Source: Polaribacter sp. SA4-12 (GTDB taxonomy: Bacteria; Bacteroidota; Bacteroidia; Flavobacteriales; Flavobacteriaceae). Taken from it: 64,000 nt of DNA. The translations under genes and the position numbers were made by a program. A model generated the notes under the pieces. It saw nothing but the letters and a program-made list of their open reading frames with translations. It was not told where the DNA came from and made no database searches. The stretch lies in NCBI RefSeq assembly GCF_002163675.1, contig NZ_CP019334.1, positions 878,001 to 942,000 on the forward strand, read 5' to 3'. Position 1 is the stretch's first letter, and each line of letters begins with the position of its first letter. Below, one piece after another: positions 55,093 to 63,501 of the stretch.

Positions 55093-55608
55093 TTGAAAAA
55101 AAGTATCTTAATAATTGTGTTTATTTTAACTAGTTTTATCGCTATTTCTCAAGAACATGAAAATTTTAAACATTTTAGAATCAGTCCAGTTATAAGTCAC
55201 ACGTTTATTCCTACAACTACGAGTGAAGGAGAACAAACAGTTATTGTACCTACTTTTGGTTTGGATATAGAATATTGGGTTAATGAAAAATGGGGATTTG
55301 GTTTCCATAACGATTTAGAACTTGAAACTTTTGAAATAGAAAGGGGACATGAAATTTTTGTTGAAAAAGAGTTTCCTTTAGTTATAACTTTTGATGCTCT
55401 TTATAAGTATAAAGAACATTGGGTTTTAGTTGTTGGTACTGGAGTTGAATTTGAAAAAAACGAAGACCTTTTTATCATAAGAGCTGGTTTAGAATATGAA
55501 GTAGAATTTGGTAATCATTGGGATGTCTCTCCTACAGTTATTTACGATCATCGTTCTAACAGTTCTAGTACTTGGGGTATTGGAATTGGAATTGGAAAAA
55601 GATTTTAA
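55093..55608 (+). CDS. Small outer-membrane beta-barrel-like protein
   Basis: 171 residues starting from TTG at 55093, giving a signal peptide (KKSILIIVFILTSFIAISQ). The mature part consists of alternating beta-strands with aromatic girdle residues and ends in the outer-membrane signature ending GIGKRF with a C-terminal phenylalanine. Probably an eight-stranded barrel of unknown function. It has its own promoter and a hairpin with a 13-bp stem downstream. Confidence 0.75.
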   Translation: MKKSILIIVFILTSFIAISQEHENFKHFRISPVISHTFIPTTTSEGEQTVIVPTFGLDIEYWVNEKWGFGFHNDLELETFEIERGHEIFVEKEFPLVITFDALYKYKEHWVLVVGTGVEFEKNEDLFIIRAGLEYEVEFGNHWDVSPTVIYDHRSNSSSTWGIGIGIGKRF

Positions 55609-55642
55609 GGTTTATAAAAAAATAAAAATCATCTATTTTAAG

Positions 55643-55678
55643 AAGAGTATATTCTATTTATAAGAATATACTCTTTCT
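55643..55678 (+). terminator. Hairpin after the outer-membrane-type gene
   Basis: Perfect 13-bp stem AAGAGTATATTCT / AGAATATACTCTT with loop ATTTATA, 34 nt after the stop codon. The T-run after it is short, so termination may be partial. Confidence 0.6.
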
Positions 55679-55786
55679 AAAATTTAATATATTTCTTTTA
55701 CTTATGTTTGTAACAAATTATAATATGATAATTCTGTAATAAACTTATCTTACATTATAAATTCATACTATTTTATAAGTAAATAA

Positions 55787-56146
55787 ATGACAGTTAAAGA
55801 TTTAGTTGGTACATTTTCTATTATTGGTAGCAATCAAGATGCTGATGAAGATTCTTATAAAGGAGAACTCAGTTTATCTTTAGATAGTAATGAACGAATT
55901 ATTGCCAAATGGAAGATCAACAATAATCAAGAACAATTAGGTACAGGTTTCTTTAAAAATAACATTCTCGTTATCAATTTTAATTACAAAGGTTTTGAAG
56001 ATAAAATCTACAAAGGAATTGTAGTTTACAAATGCTTAAACAAAGATATTTTAGAAGGTTTTTGGTCTGAAGAACTTGCAGACCCTAAGTTTCTAGGAAC
56101 AGAAAACTGTTTTAGAGTTTTGAACTCTAAAACAGTTTTAAATTAA
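55787..56146 (+). CDS. Hypothetical cytoplasmic protein, lipocalin-like strand pattern
   Basis: A 119-residue protein without a signal peptide. It begins VKDLVGTFSIIGSNQDADED and has repeated short strands (KGELSLSLDSNERIIAKWKI, FWSEELADPKFLGTENCFRV), which suggest a small beta-barrel. Its last 14 codons are also a 17-bp perfect hairpin. It ends 1 bp from the convergent manA gene. Function unknown. Confidence 0.65.
   Translation: MTVKDLVGTFSIIGSNQDADEDSYKGELSLSLDSNERIIAKWKINNNQEQLGTGFFKNNILVINFNYKGFEDKIYKGIVVYKCLNKDILEGFWSEELADPKFLGTENCFRVLNSKTVLN
56103..56139. terminator. 17-bp hairpin inside the end of a coding region, shared by two convergent genes
   Basis: Perfect arms (56103-56119 and 56123-56139; left arm AAAACTGTTTTAGAGTT) with loop TTG. 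It codes for the last residues of the upstream gene and lies just beyond the manA stop codon on the opposite strand, so it can terminate both transcripts. Confidence 0.7.
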
Positions 56147-56147
56147 T

Positions 56148-57365
56148 TTATTTTGGTACACTTGCTTTATAAATTTCAGCTTCAGAATTCGTTTGAACTT
56201 TATAAGCTGTATCAGCTTTAATTAGAATTGATTGTCCTTTTTCTAAAGACATCGATTCGTTGTTTTGTGTAAAATTTGCACTTCCTTTTAAAAGCATCAA
56301 TATTTCTACAGAATTTGAAATAGAACTATGTGTTATAGACTTTGTTAGTTCTATTTTACTTAGTTCAAAATCTTTAGCTATGGTTTTAAAAACAACTTCT
56401 CCATTTGCTTTGTTTTCAACTCCATGTAAAATATCAGGAATGGTTTCTTCAAACTTTGTGCTTTTAATCAGTTCTACAACATCAATATGTTTACTTGTTA
56501 AACCTGCTCTTAAAACATTATCAGAATTTGCCATTAACTCCATATTTACTCCTTCTAAATAAGCATGTGGAACTCCTGCATCCTGAAAAATGGCTTCTCC
56601 CCTAGATAAGTTTAATATGTTAAAAAAGTAAATAGAAAATATCCCTTTATCAATATTTTTAGAATCACTATTTGCTAATGATTTAGCGGCCCAAAATGCT
56701 GGTGAAGATTTTTCTAATTCATTCGATAAAAATTTAGGAAGAATTCTATCAACCAAAGGTTGTAAAACTTCATTTACTTCCTCTTGACTATATTCCATCA
56801 CTTTTTTATAAAGACCTAAATAACCATCTTCTAAAAAAATATTTAATAAGAAACTTAACTCAGGTGTTTCTTTTATATTTTTTATTAATTTTTCTCGTTC
56901 TAAAAAACCATGTAACAACCAAAAATCAGTTAAGGCAACCATTATTTCTGGTTTGTGATTTTCGTCTTTAAAATTTCTGTTACTTGCAGTTAATGGAATT
57001 CCTTTTTCGTTTTCTTTTTTGTAGCCTATTTTAGCAGCTTCTATACTTGGATGTACTTGTATAGAAAGCATTTCTTTAACATCTAAAACTTTAAAAAGAT
57101 AAGGTAATTTACCAAAAGTACTAGCAACGTCTTCTCCTAATTTCTCTACTGGATTTTGATTTAAAAATAGTTCTAAAGATATACTTCCATTTTCTGTAAT
57201 TACTTTTGATGGTGCTTTTAAATGAGCTCCTAACCAATATTCTGCATACGCAGTATTTTCTTCAGCCTTTTCAGAAATTAAATTAGGAATAAAGCTATTT
57301 CCTCCCCAATCGTAATTCTGAACTTGACCTTCTATTCTATAAAATTTTTTACCTAAATCTTCCAT
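56148..57365 (-). CDS. manA: Mannose-6-phosphate isomerase, class I
   Basis: Zinc enzyme interconverting fructose-6-phosphate and mannose-6-phosphate, 405 residues. The start YRIEGQVQNYDWGG and AEYWLGAH are typical of type I PMI. Zinc ligands are in LSIQVHPS and NHKPEIMVAL, and the later FQDAGVPHAYLEG motif. The C-terminal cupin region ends near KASVPK. It supplies mannose-6-phosphate for GDP-mannose, and lies immediately downstream of a GT2-type gene pair, which suggests a role in mannose-containing glycans. Confidence 0.93.
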   Translation of the reverse strand: MEDLGKKFYRIEGQVQNYDWGGNSFIPNLISEKAEENTAYAEYWLGAHLKAPSKVITENGSISLELFLNQNPVEKLGEDVASTFGKLPYLFKVLDVKEMLSIQVHPSIEAAKIGYKKENEKGIPLTASNRNFKDENHKPEIMVALTDFWLLHGFLEREKLIKNIKETPELSFLLNIFLEDGYLGLYKKVMEYSQEEVNEVLQPLVDRILPKFLSNELEKSSPAFWAAKSLANSDSKNIDKGIFSIYFFNILNLSRGEAIFQDAGVPHAYLEGVNMELMANSDNVLRAGLTSKHIDVVELIKSTKFEETIPDILHGVENKANGEVVFKTIAKDFELSKIELTKSITHSSISNSVEILMLLKGSANFTQNNESMSLEKGQSILIKADTAYKVQTNSEAEIYKASVPK

Positions 57366-57375
57366 TATACTTATC

Positions 57376-57786
57376 TTAGCAATTAATCAATTCATCAAAA
57401 GAATATACTCTTCTTAACAACACTCTTTCATCATCTTTATTTTCCAAATCTTCATCAGATATCTTTAAAATTTTCTTTATTAGATTCTTATCAAGAATGT
57501 TTTTTGGATTTGCGTATACAAATATATTAATATCTTCTGTATTTGTTAAAAATCGTACACCAGCTTTTACTGCTAACATTGATTCTTTCTCTTTTCTTAA
57601 GTTTAAGATAGAAACATCACACTTTGACGACTCTTTTAACTTATATAAAAAGTTTAGTCCTTTAGTATCATTACCATTATTAACAAGGCATATTTTAACT
57701 TTTTTACTAAAAGAAGATTTAAAAGACAGATTTTTTGAAATAGTAAGATCATTCTTCCCAAAAATTATAATTACACCTTTTTTCAT
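57376..57786 (-). CDS. Short degenerate GT-A-fold protein
   Basis: 136 residues from the ATG giving MKKGVIIIFGKND. The sequence KICLVNNGNDTKGLNFLYKL and LRKEKESMLAVKAGVRFL aligns with the nucleotide-sugar half of family 2 glycosyltransferases (compare LCFVNDGSKDKTLEVLNNL and the GKAEAVRQGML region of the neighbour upstream). It stops before the DxD motif, so it should have no transferase activity. It may be a binding or regulatory partner of the REC-GT2 protein, or a decayed duplicate that has been retained. The upstream ATG at 57837 would add a poorly conserved stretch. Confidence 0.6.
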   Translation of the reverse strand: MKKGVIIIFGKNDLTISKNLSFKSSFSKKVKICLVNNGNDTKGLNFLYKLKESSKCDVSILNLRKEKESMLAVKAGVRFLTNTEDINIFVYANPKNILDKNLIKKILKISDEDLENKDDERVLLRRVYSFDELINC

Positions 57787-57860
57787 AATGTTGTGTTTTA
57801 AAAATTTTAAATAGTAAACTAACACAGCATTCCACAATACTTGCTAACAAATTTAATTAA

Positions 57861-59015
57861 TTATTTCTTTTTACTTTTTCTATAATGCCATGCAATCTGA
57901 CCTAATTGACCAACAATTTTCACTGAATCTTTCATTGATAATTTAGAACCATCTGCATGAATCCATCTTTTTAATGGTTGTTCGCATAACATTTCTTTTG
58001 CTTTTTCTAAACCAAAATGAAGTGCTATTCTTCTAAAAATTTCAACATCAAAAATCCATTGTGTTACAAATTTTTCACCAAAAGAAATATCAATAACATC
58101 TTTATGGAAAATTTTAGCGCCACATTGTGTGTCTTTAAAGTCCATAGAAAGAATCTTTCTAATGATAAAATTAATAGTCATACTAATAATTTTTCTTGCA
58201 GATTCTTTAGTAATGTTAGCGCCCATTCTACTAATTCTAGAACCACTTACTATTTTATATTTAGCATTGTTTTCAATAGTTATCACTAAATCATCAAAAT
58301 CTGCTAAATCTGTAGATAAATCTGCATCTAAAAATCCTATATAATCTAAATCTTCTTGTTTAGCCATATATAACATTCCTTGTCTTACAGCTTCTGCTTT
58401 ACCCCCGTTTTTCTCACAATCGTAAACAGTGATAAAATCTTCTCTACCTTTTCTTAAGTTGTTTAAAACTTCTAATGTTTTATCCTTACTTCCATCATTT
58501 ACAAAACATAAATGATATCCAGTATGTTTATCAATATAATCTGTAAATTCTTTACTCATTAATCTTTCTTCTTCATTATAACAAGGTATTACAACCCCTA
58601 CACACCTTTGTTGAATAATAGTATTTGTGTATTTCTTATCAGAAGAAACATTAGCAGGAACTCCAATTAATTTTTTTGTTCTTAAACCAACTTCGGTTAA
58701 ACTTAATGGCTTTTTCATGTAATCATTAACTCCTAACTCAAAACCTTCTGTAATCATTTCATCATCTGTATTACCAGATAAAATCATAATTGGTGTATCA
58801 GATTTTTTTACATCTCTAATATGTTTTACAATTTCTAACCCCGAAATAGTTGGCATATTAATATCAACAATTACTAAATCTGGCTCAAAAGAATCGTATA
58901 ATTCAATTCCTTTTAAACCATCCGTTTCCGTAATAACTTCATATCCCATTTCTTTTAAACGAACCTCTAATGGAATTAATACTAATTTTTGATCGTCAAT
59001 GGCTAATATTTTCAT
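57861..59015 (-). CDS. Response-regulator receiver domain fused to a GT2 polyprenyl-phosphate-sugar-synthase-like glycosyltransferase
   Basis: 384 residues. Residues 1-120 form a REC domain: acidic D7/D8, phosphoacceptor D51 (VIVDINMP), S80 and K102 in MKKP. Residues 138-384 form a GT2 domain of the DPM1/ALG5 type: VVIPCYNEEERL, NDGSKD, DAD at 230-232 (FLDADLST), TQCGAKIF, FDVEIF and HADGSKL. No membrane helix follows. The predicted reaction transfers a sugar from a nucleotide to polyprenyl phosphate, with phosphorylation of D51 as a control switch; both are inference. It is divergent from a GT-C-like membrane protein gene and precedes a degenerate GT protein and manA. No histidine kinase is in the window. 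Confidence 0.92.
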   Translation of the reverse strand: MKILAIDDQKLVLIPLEVRLKEMGYEVITETDGLKGIELYDSFEPDLVIVDINMPTISGLEIVKHIRDVKKSDTPIMILSGNTDDEMITEGFELGVNDYMKKPLSLTEVGLRTKKLIGVPANVSSDKKYTNTIIQQRCVGVVIPCYNEEERLMSKEFTDYIDKHTGYHLCFVNDGSKDKTLEVLNNLRKGREDFITVYDCEKNGGKAEAVRQGMLYMAKQEDLDYIGFLDADLSTDLADFDDLVITIENNAKYKIVSGSRISRMGANITKESARKIISMTINFIIRKILSMDFKDTQCGAKIFHKDVIDISFGEKFVTQWIFDVEIFRRIALHFGLEKAKEMLCEQPLKRWIHADGSKLSMKDSVKIVGQLGQIAWHYRKSKKK

Positions 59016-59194
59016 AATAAGTTTTTTTTGGTTACTCTGTGATGTAAAAATACTTCTGTTTTATCTTTAATAAAATGATTATAGCTCTAAAGGTAGTTAA
59101 CCTTAGATGAAAGGTAGTTTGCTTTAGATAAATAAAAAAAAACTATCCTTAAAAATATTTTATATTTACATTAATATAAGCGAGCAATCTGTTA

Positions 59195-62100
59195 ATGAAA
59201 GAAAAATCGAATAAATACTTAATTACTGCAATATTACTAGCTATAACATTTCATGGCTCTACTATTTTCTTTACATTAGAATCAACTTATGATGCATTAA
59301 TTCATTTATTTTTTGCAGATCATTATGCGAATAGCTGGTTTGAACCTTGGAATTATAAATGGTATACAGGTTTTACTGTACAGAGTTATCCTCCTTTAGT
59401 GCATCAAACAATTGGAGCTTTATCTTTAATAGGTGGTTTAAAATTTGGGATGTTTACAGTTGCCTTAATCGCAATTATACTTTTTGTTACAGGGGCTTAT
59501 AGGTATTCTTTATTAATAACATCTAATAGAACTGTTGCTGGTTATGCTGCTATTTTAGCTGTTTTTTCTTCGTCTTTTGTAGAAACCTTGCATATTTTTG
59601 GTCAGTTGCCCAGTATTATTGGCGTCTCCATTCTAATGCATTCACTCCCCGAAATTTATTTATGGCTTAAAACAGGTAAGTTCAAATTCTTTTTTACATC
59701 TCTTTCTTTAATTGCTGTTACGGTTACTTCTCATCATGTAACTCCTATTTTTGGAATGTTATTTTTTATTTTCCCACTAATTGGTACTGTAATTATGGAT
59801 GTTGCTAGAGAAGAAGTAGACTCTTACAAAGAAGTCACATTTCCTCTATTTCTAAGAACATTTATGAAACAATTAAAACGAAACTTAGCTTTTGGGTTTT
59901 CTTCATTGTTTCTTATTATATTTTGCATTTTTCCTTATTGGATGAATTCTAAATTAAACCCAATTACTCAAGTTCCAATTCCTCATGGATCTAGAGATAG
60001 CTTTATAGATGTAACTTCTTCCGGATTAGTCTTTTTCACAATTCCTTGGGGGATTTTACTATTTATAATGCCCTATATTTTTTACAGATATTTTAGTAAA
60101 AGGTATTTGTTCTTTGGATTGTCTTTTACAATGTTAGTTATTTTAGGGACTGGTGGAACAACACCAATACCAAAAATAATTTTAGGTGAACATGCTTTTA
60201 ATATTTTAACATTAGATAGATTTACACTTTGGGGTTCTATTATGTCGATTCCCATATTTGGTGAATTTATTTACCGATTTGTAGAAGGAGATTTAAAAGA
60301 TTTAATACAAGAAAGATTTGGCGCAGTTTATCACAGGTTATTAGGCGGAATGTTAGCAGCATTCTATGTTGCTATGGTAATATTTACGATGAGTTTAGGA
60401 TATTTTAGACCTTCTCAACCTCAAAAAATAAAAATGCTTCCTATTGTGAATTTCTTGAGTCAAGATTCTCATGATCATTGGAGATATTTAACCTTAGGTT
60501 TTGGTGATCAAATGGCATGGTTAGCGGCACAATCTAACGCGATGAGTGTAGATGGAAACTACCATTCTGCAAGGCGTTTACCTGAGTTAACAACAAGACC
60601 AATAGAACGCCTAGAGAACTCTAAATTTAAAGGAGTTGCAGGTATCGGTTCTTTACAGCAATTTCTAACAACACCCGAAAAGTATAATTTAAAGTATATT
60701 TTTTCTAACGATAAATTTTATGATCCCGTTTTATTTTTCTGCGGATGGCAGCGTTTATCACAATTAGAAAATGGTATTATGGTTTGGGAAAAATTAAACG
60801 TACCTCCTGTTTCCTCTATTTTACCAAAAGAAGATGTACCTGCTTGGGTAAAAATTATATGGGGAACAATTCCGTTTTTAACGGTACTAATTGCATTTAT
60901 TTTAAATATACAATCCTTATTTGTTAATGGTTTAAAAACAAGAATAAAACCTAAACCTGCATATTTTAAATTTCAAAACGATTACAGTAAGTTTTCTAGA
61001 ACTGTTTTAAAGGCATTTCATATATGGGCAGTAGTTTTAATTATTGTGATTGGCTATGCTTGCTATATGTTTTATATAAAAAATGATACTCAAAGATCAC
61101 CAGAAAACGTAGTAAAAGCATATTATGATGCAGTCGATTTTAAAGAATTAAATAAAAGTTACAGTTATATAGATCCTAAAAGTGATGTTTCTCGTGCTCA
61201 ATATCTATTAGAAATATCCGTTACCGATGGTTTACTGAGTTCTTATGCAAAGTTAGATGCGATTACTACAGAAATTATAAAAGAAACTGATAGTTTAACA
61301 ACTTTAAAAGTAGAAACTAAATGGATTACTCCACTTGAAAAATTATCGAAAACAGAATTTAAAACTACTGTTCAGAGAAATGGAAAATGGTATTTAAAGC
61401 CAACAAGAAAATCTATAGATTTACCTCCAGACCAACTGTATTCTAAAAACACTACAGGTTATTTTAATCAAGGAAGAAGACGAATTACAACAGAACAAAC
61501 TCATCACGAAGATGTTTTAAAACAACCTGTTTTAGAAATTGTTTCTGCAAAATTGATAAAATTTAATAAGAGATATTCTATTATTGGTGAAGTGCAAAAT
61601 ATAGATAATGTTCCTTCTGATGTTGTTTTAAAAGGAACTCTTTACAATGATGATAATAAAGAGTTAGCTACTTATAATGCAAAGCACATTTTAAAGCATA
61701 AATTAATGCCGAAAGAAATTAGTGCTTTTAGAATTAACTTTGAAGGTATTGCCTGGTCTAAAACAAAAGACTCTATTCCTAAAACCTTCAACCCAGATGA
61801 ATTTACACCCATAGAATTAAGTGAACAACCTACAAAGTTTAATTTACAAGCTGCAGGAAACACTTCTAATTCAGATTTATATAAAGACATTGTTTTAAGT
61901 GAAATTAATATAACTCCTAATACTATTAGTGGAACCTTATTTAATAGTGGAATTCAAGAAATTACGGTACCACAAATGATTATTACTTTTTACAATGATG
62001 ACAAAGAAATGATTTGGGTAGATAACTTGTTTTTAAAAGAAGGAATACGACAAGAAAGAAAGTTACGTTTTAAGTATCCAATTCCTTTAAATCCAGCGAT

Positions 62101-62284
62101 AAGAACTGTTAGTGATGATATGAGTTACTGTTTTGTGAATGGTTTACCAAATGAAGATATTGCATTTAAAATAGTACCAAATAGGATTAAAAATCACACG
62201 AATGCCAAATTACAAAAAGTAGATCATCCACTTTTTAGTTATGTTAGAATAGAGTTAAATTTTTATATAGGTAACCCCAAATAA
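59195..62284 (+). CDS. Giant GT-C-like membrane protein with C-terminal exported domains
   Basis: 1029 residues. The first ~480 have about ten hydrophobic segments. A periplasmic-facing acidic/aromatic motif STYDALIHLFFADHYA is near residue 30, with QSYPPLVHQ later, resembling 6-pyruvoyl-tetrahydropterin-synthase-related and GT-C glycosyltransferase membrane families that use polyprenyl-phosphate sugars. Further hydrophobic segments lie near 555 and 625. After these come an NTF2-like region (NVVKAYYDAVDFKELNKSY) and beta-rich FxLYD-like segments (VLEIVSAKLIKFNKRYSIIG). The downstream gene overlaps by one base (TAATG). Likely an envelope glycosyltransferase; acceptor and sugar are unknown. Confidence 0.75.
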   Translation: MKEKSNKYLITAILLAITFHGSTIFFTLESTYDALIHLFFADHYANSWFEPWNYKWYTGFTVQSYPPLVHQTIGALSLIGGLKFGMFTVALIAIILFVTGAYRYSLLITSNRTVAGYAAILAVFSSSFVETLHIFGQLPSIIGVSILMHSLPEIYLWLKTGKFKFFFTSLSLIAVTVTSHHVTPIFGMLFFIFPLIGTVIMDVAREEVDSYKEVTFPLFLRTFMKQLKRNLAFGFSSLFLIIFCIFPYWMNSKLNPITQVPIPHGSRDSFIDVTSSGLVFFTIPWGILLFIMPYIFYRYFSKRYLFFGLSFTMLVILGTGGTTPIPKIILGEHAFNILTLDRFTLWGSIMSIPIFGEFIYRFVEGDLKDLIQERFGAVYHRLLGGMLAAFYVAMVIFTMSLGYFRPSQPQKIKMLPIVNFLSQDSHDHWRYLTLGFGDQMAWLAAQSNAMSVDGNYHSARRLPELTTRPIERLENSKFKGVAGIGSLQQFLTTPEKYNLKYIFSNDKFYDPVLFFCGWQRLSQLENGIMVWEKLNVPPVSSILPKEDVPAWVKIIWGTIPFLTVLIAFILNIQSLFVNGLKTRIKPKPAYFKFQNDYSKFSRTVLKAFHIWAVVLIIVIGYACYMFYIKNDTQRSPENVVKAYYDAVDFKELNKSYSYIDPKSDVSRAQYLLEISVTDGLLSSYAKLDAITTEIIKETDSLTTLKVETKWITPLEKLSKTEFKTTVQRNGKWYLKPTRKSIDLPPDQLYSKNTTGYFNQGRRRITTEQTHHEDVLKQPVLEIVSAKLIKFNKRYSIIGEVQNIDNVPSDVVLKGTLYNDDNKELATYNAKHILKHKLMPKEISAFRINFEGIAWSKTKDSIPKTFNPDEFTPIELSEQPTKFNLQAAGNTSNSDLYKDIVLSEINITPNTISGTLFNSGIQEITVPQMIITFYNDDKEMIWVDNLFLKEGIRQERKLRFKYPIPLNPAIRTVSDDMSYCFVNGLPNEDIAFKIVPNRIKNHTNAKLQKVDHPLFSYVRIELNFYIGNPK

Positions 62285-63501
62285 TGAAGTTAAAACAATG
62301 TTTTTTTCTACTATTTTTTCAATTGATAATTGTTTCTTTTCTCGCTCAAGAAACAACTATAAAGCAATCTTATATTTCTTTATTATCAACAAAAACAGCA
62401 TTTATTGTTGGAGATGAAATCATACTAGAATTTGAAGTAAAAAAAGATACTGTTTATCAGTTATACTGTTCTAATAGTTATGGATCTTCATTGGTAGAAT
62501 CTAAAGCTTCAAATAAGAAAATAGCTTTTAAAATTCCTGATTTTTTATCAAAAAAAAGAGGCATATTATCTTGGAATTTCATCTATATAGATGAATCTGT
62601 TTCTGGTAATATTTCTATTCTTTCTCAACAACAACCAACAAGTATAGAAACTTATTTAGGTCCACCAAGTATAGATGCTGGTGGTTTAGATTACACAATG
62701 TTAGTTGTAATACCAACAGATAGCTTAGACAATCCTATTAGAGATGATAGTAAAGTTGCAGTTAAACATCAATTTTTAAAACTAGAAAAATCAGAAGATA
62801 TTTTAACTGATAAGTTAATTGGATATAAAAATATTTATTCTCCTAAAAAAAGCGGAAGAATGATTATTTCATCAGAATCATTTGGTTTAAGTTCTAAAGA
62901 ATTTGATGTGAATATTATGCCTGCAATTGCTATAGGTTTTAAAGTTTTTATGCATAGAAATCATGAATATGCAGATGGAAATCAAATTACAACATTTTTT
63001 ACATCAACCATAAAAGACAGAAATAATAATATTATTAGTGATGGTAGTTACATTGAATTTTACATTACAAATAAAGAAGGAGGAATTTTAAAAACTTCTG
63101 GAACGACTTTAAATGGTGTTGCACATTCAAAAATTGTGCATCCAGATTTTGAAGAAACATGGAAAGTAAAGGCTTACTTTATTGGTATTTCAGAAAGCAA
63201 TACCATAACAATTAAATACAAAAAAGTAATAGAAGATTATAATGTTTCCTTTAATGAGCATAATCGCAGCATAAAAGTTGGACCTTTAAAAAGTTTTATG
63301 GGACAAATTATTCCTGATGGATTATCTGTAAAACTAACTATTTACAAAAATAATGTACCCGTTAATGAACTCTTTAAAGAATCGAATAATGGATTTGCTA
63401 GCTTTTATTTAGATGCAAATATTTATGAAAACGGTTTGTATAAAATTGATATTGAATCTGCAGGAATTAAAAAAGAATTTAAAAGTTTTAAATTATGGTA
63501 A
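62284..63501 (+). CDS. Exported Ig-like/macroglobulin-type protein
   Basis: 405 residues with a signal peptide (CFFLLFFQLIIVSFLAQ). The mature part is beta-rich, including an MG2/Ig-like region (QITTFFTSTIKDRNNNIISDGSYIEFYITNKEG), without a thioester or catalytic motif. It starts on the last base of the upstream membrane protein's stop codon and its own 3' end overlaps the next gene by 7 nt, so all three proteins are translationally coupled. It may be a periplasmic or surface partner of the GT-C-like protein. Function not recognised. Confidence 0.7.
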   Translation: MKLKQCFFLLFFQLIIVSFLAQETTIKQSYISLLSTKTAFIVGDEIILEFEVKKDTVYQLYCSNSYGSSLVESKASNKKIAFKIPDFLSKKRGILSWNFIYIDESVSGNISILSQQQPTSIETYLGPPSIDAGGLDYTMLVVIPTDSLDNPIRDDSKVAVKHQFLKLEKSEDILTDKLIGYKNIYSPKKSGRMIISSESFGLSSKEFDVNIMPAIAIGFKVFMHRNHEYADGNQITTFFTSTIKDRNNNIISDGSYIEFYITNKEGGILKTSGTTLNGVAHSKIVHPDFEETWKVKAYFIGISESNTITIKYKKVIEDYNVSFNEHNRSIKVGPLKSFMGQIIPDGLSVKLTIYKNNVPVNELFKESNNGFASFYLDANIYENGLYKIDIESAGIKKEFKSFKLW

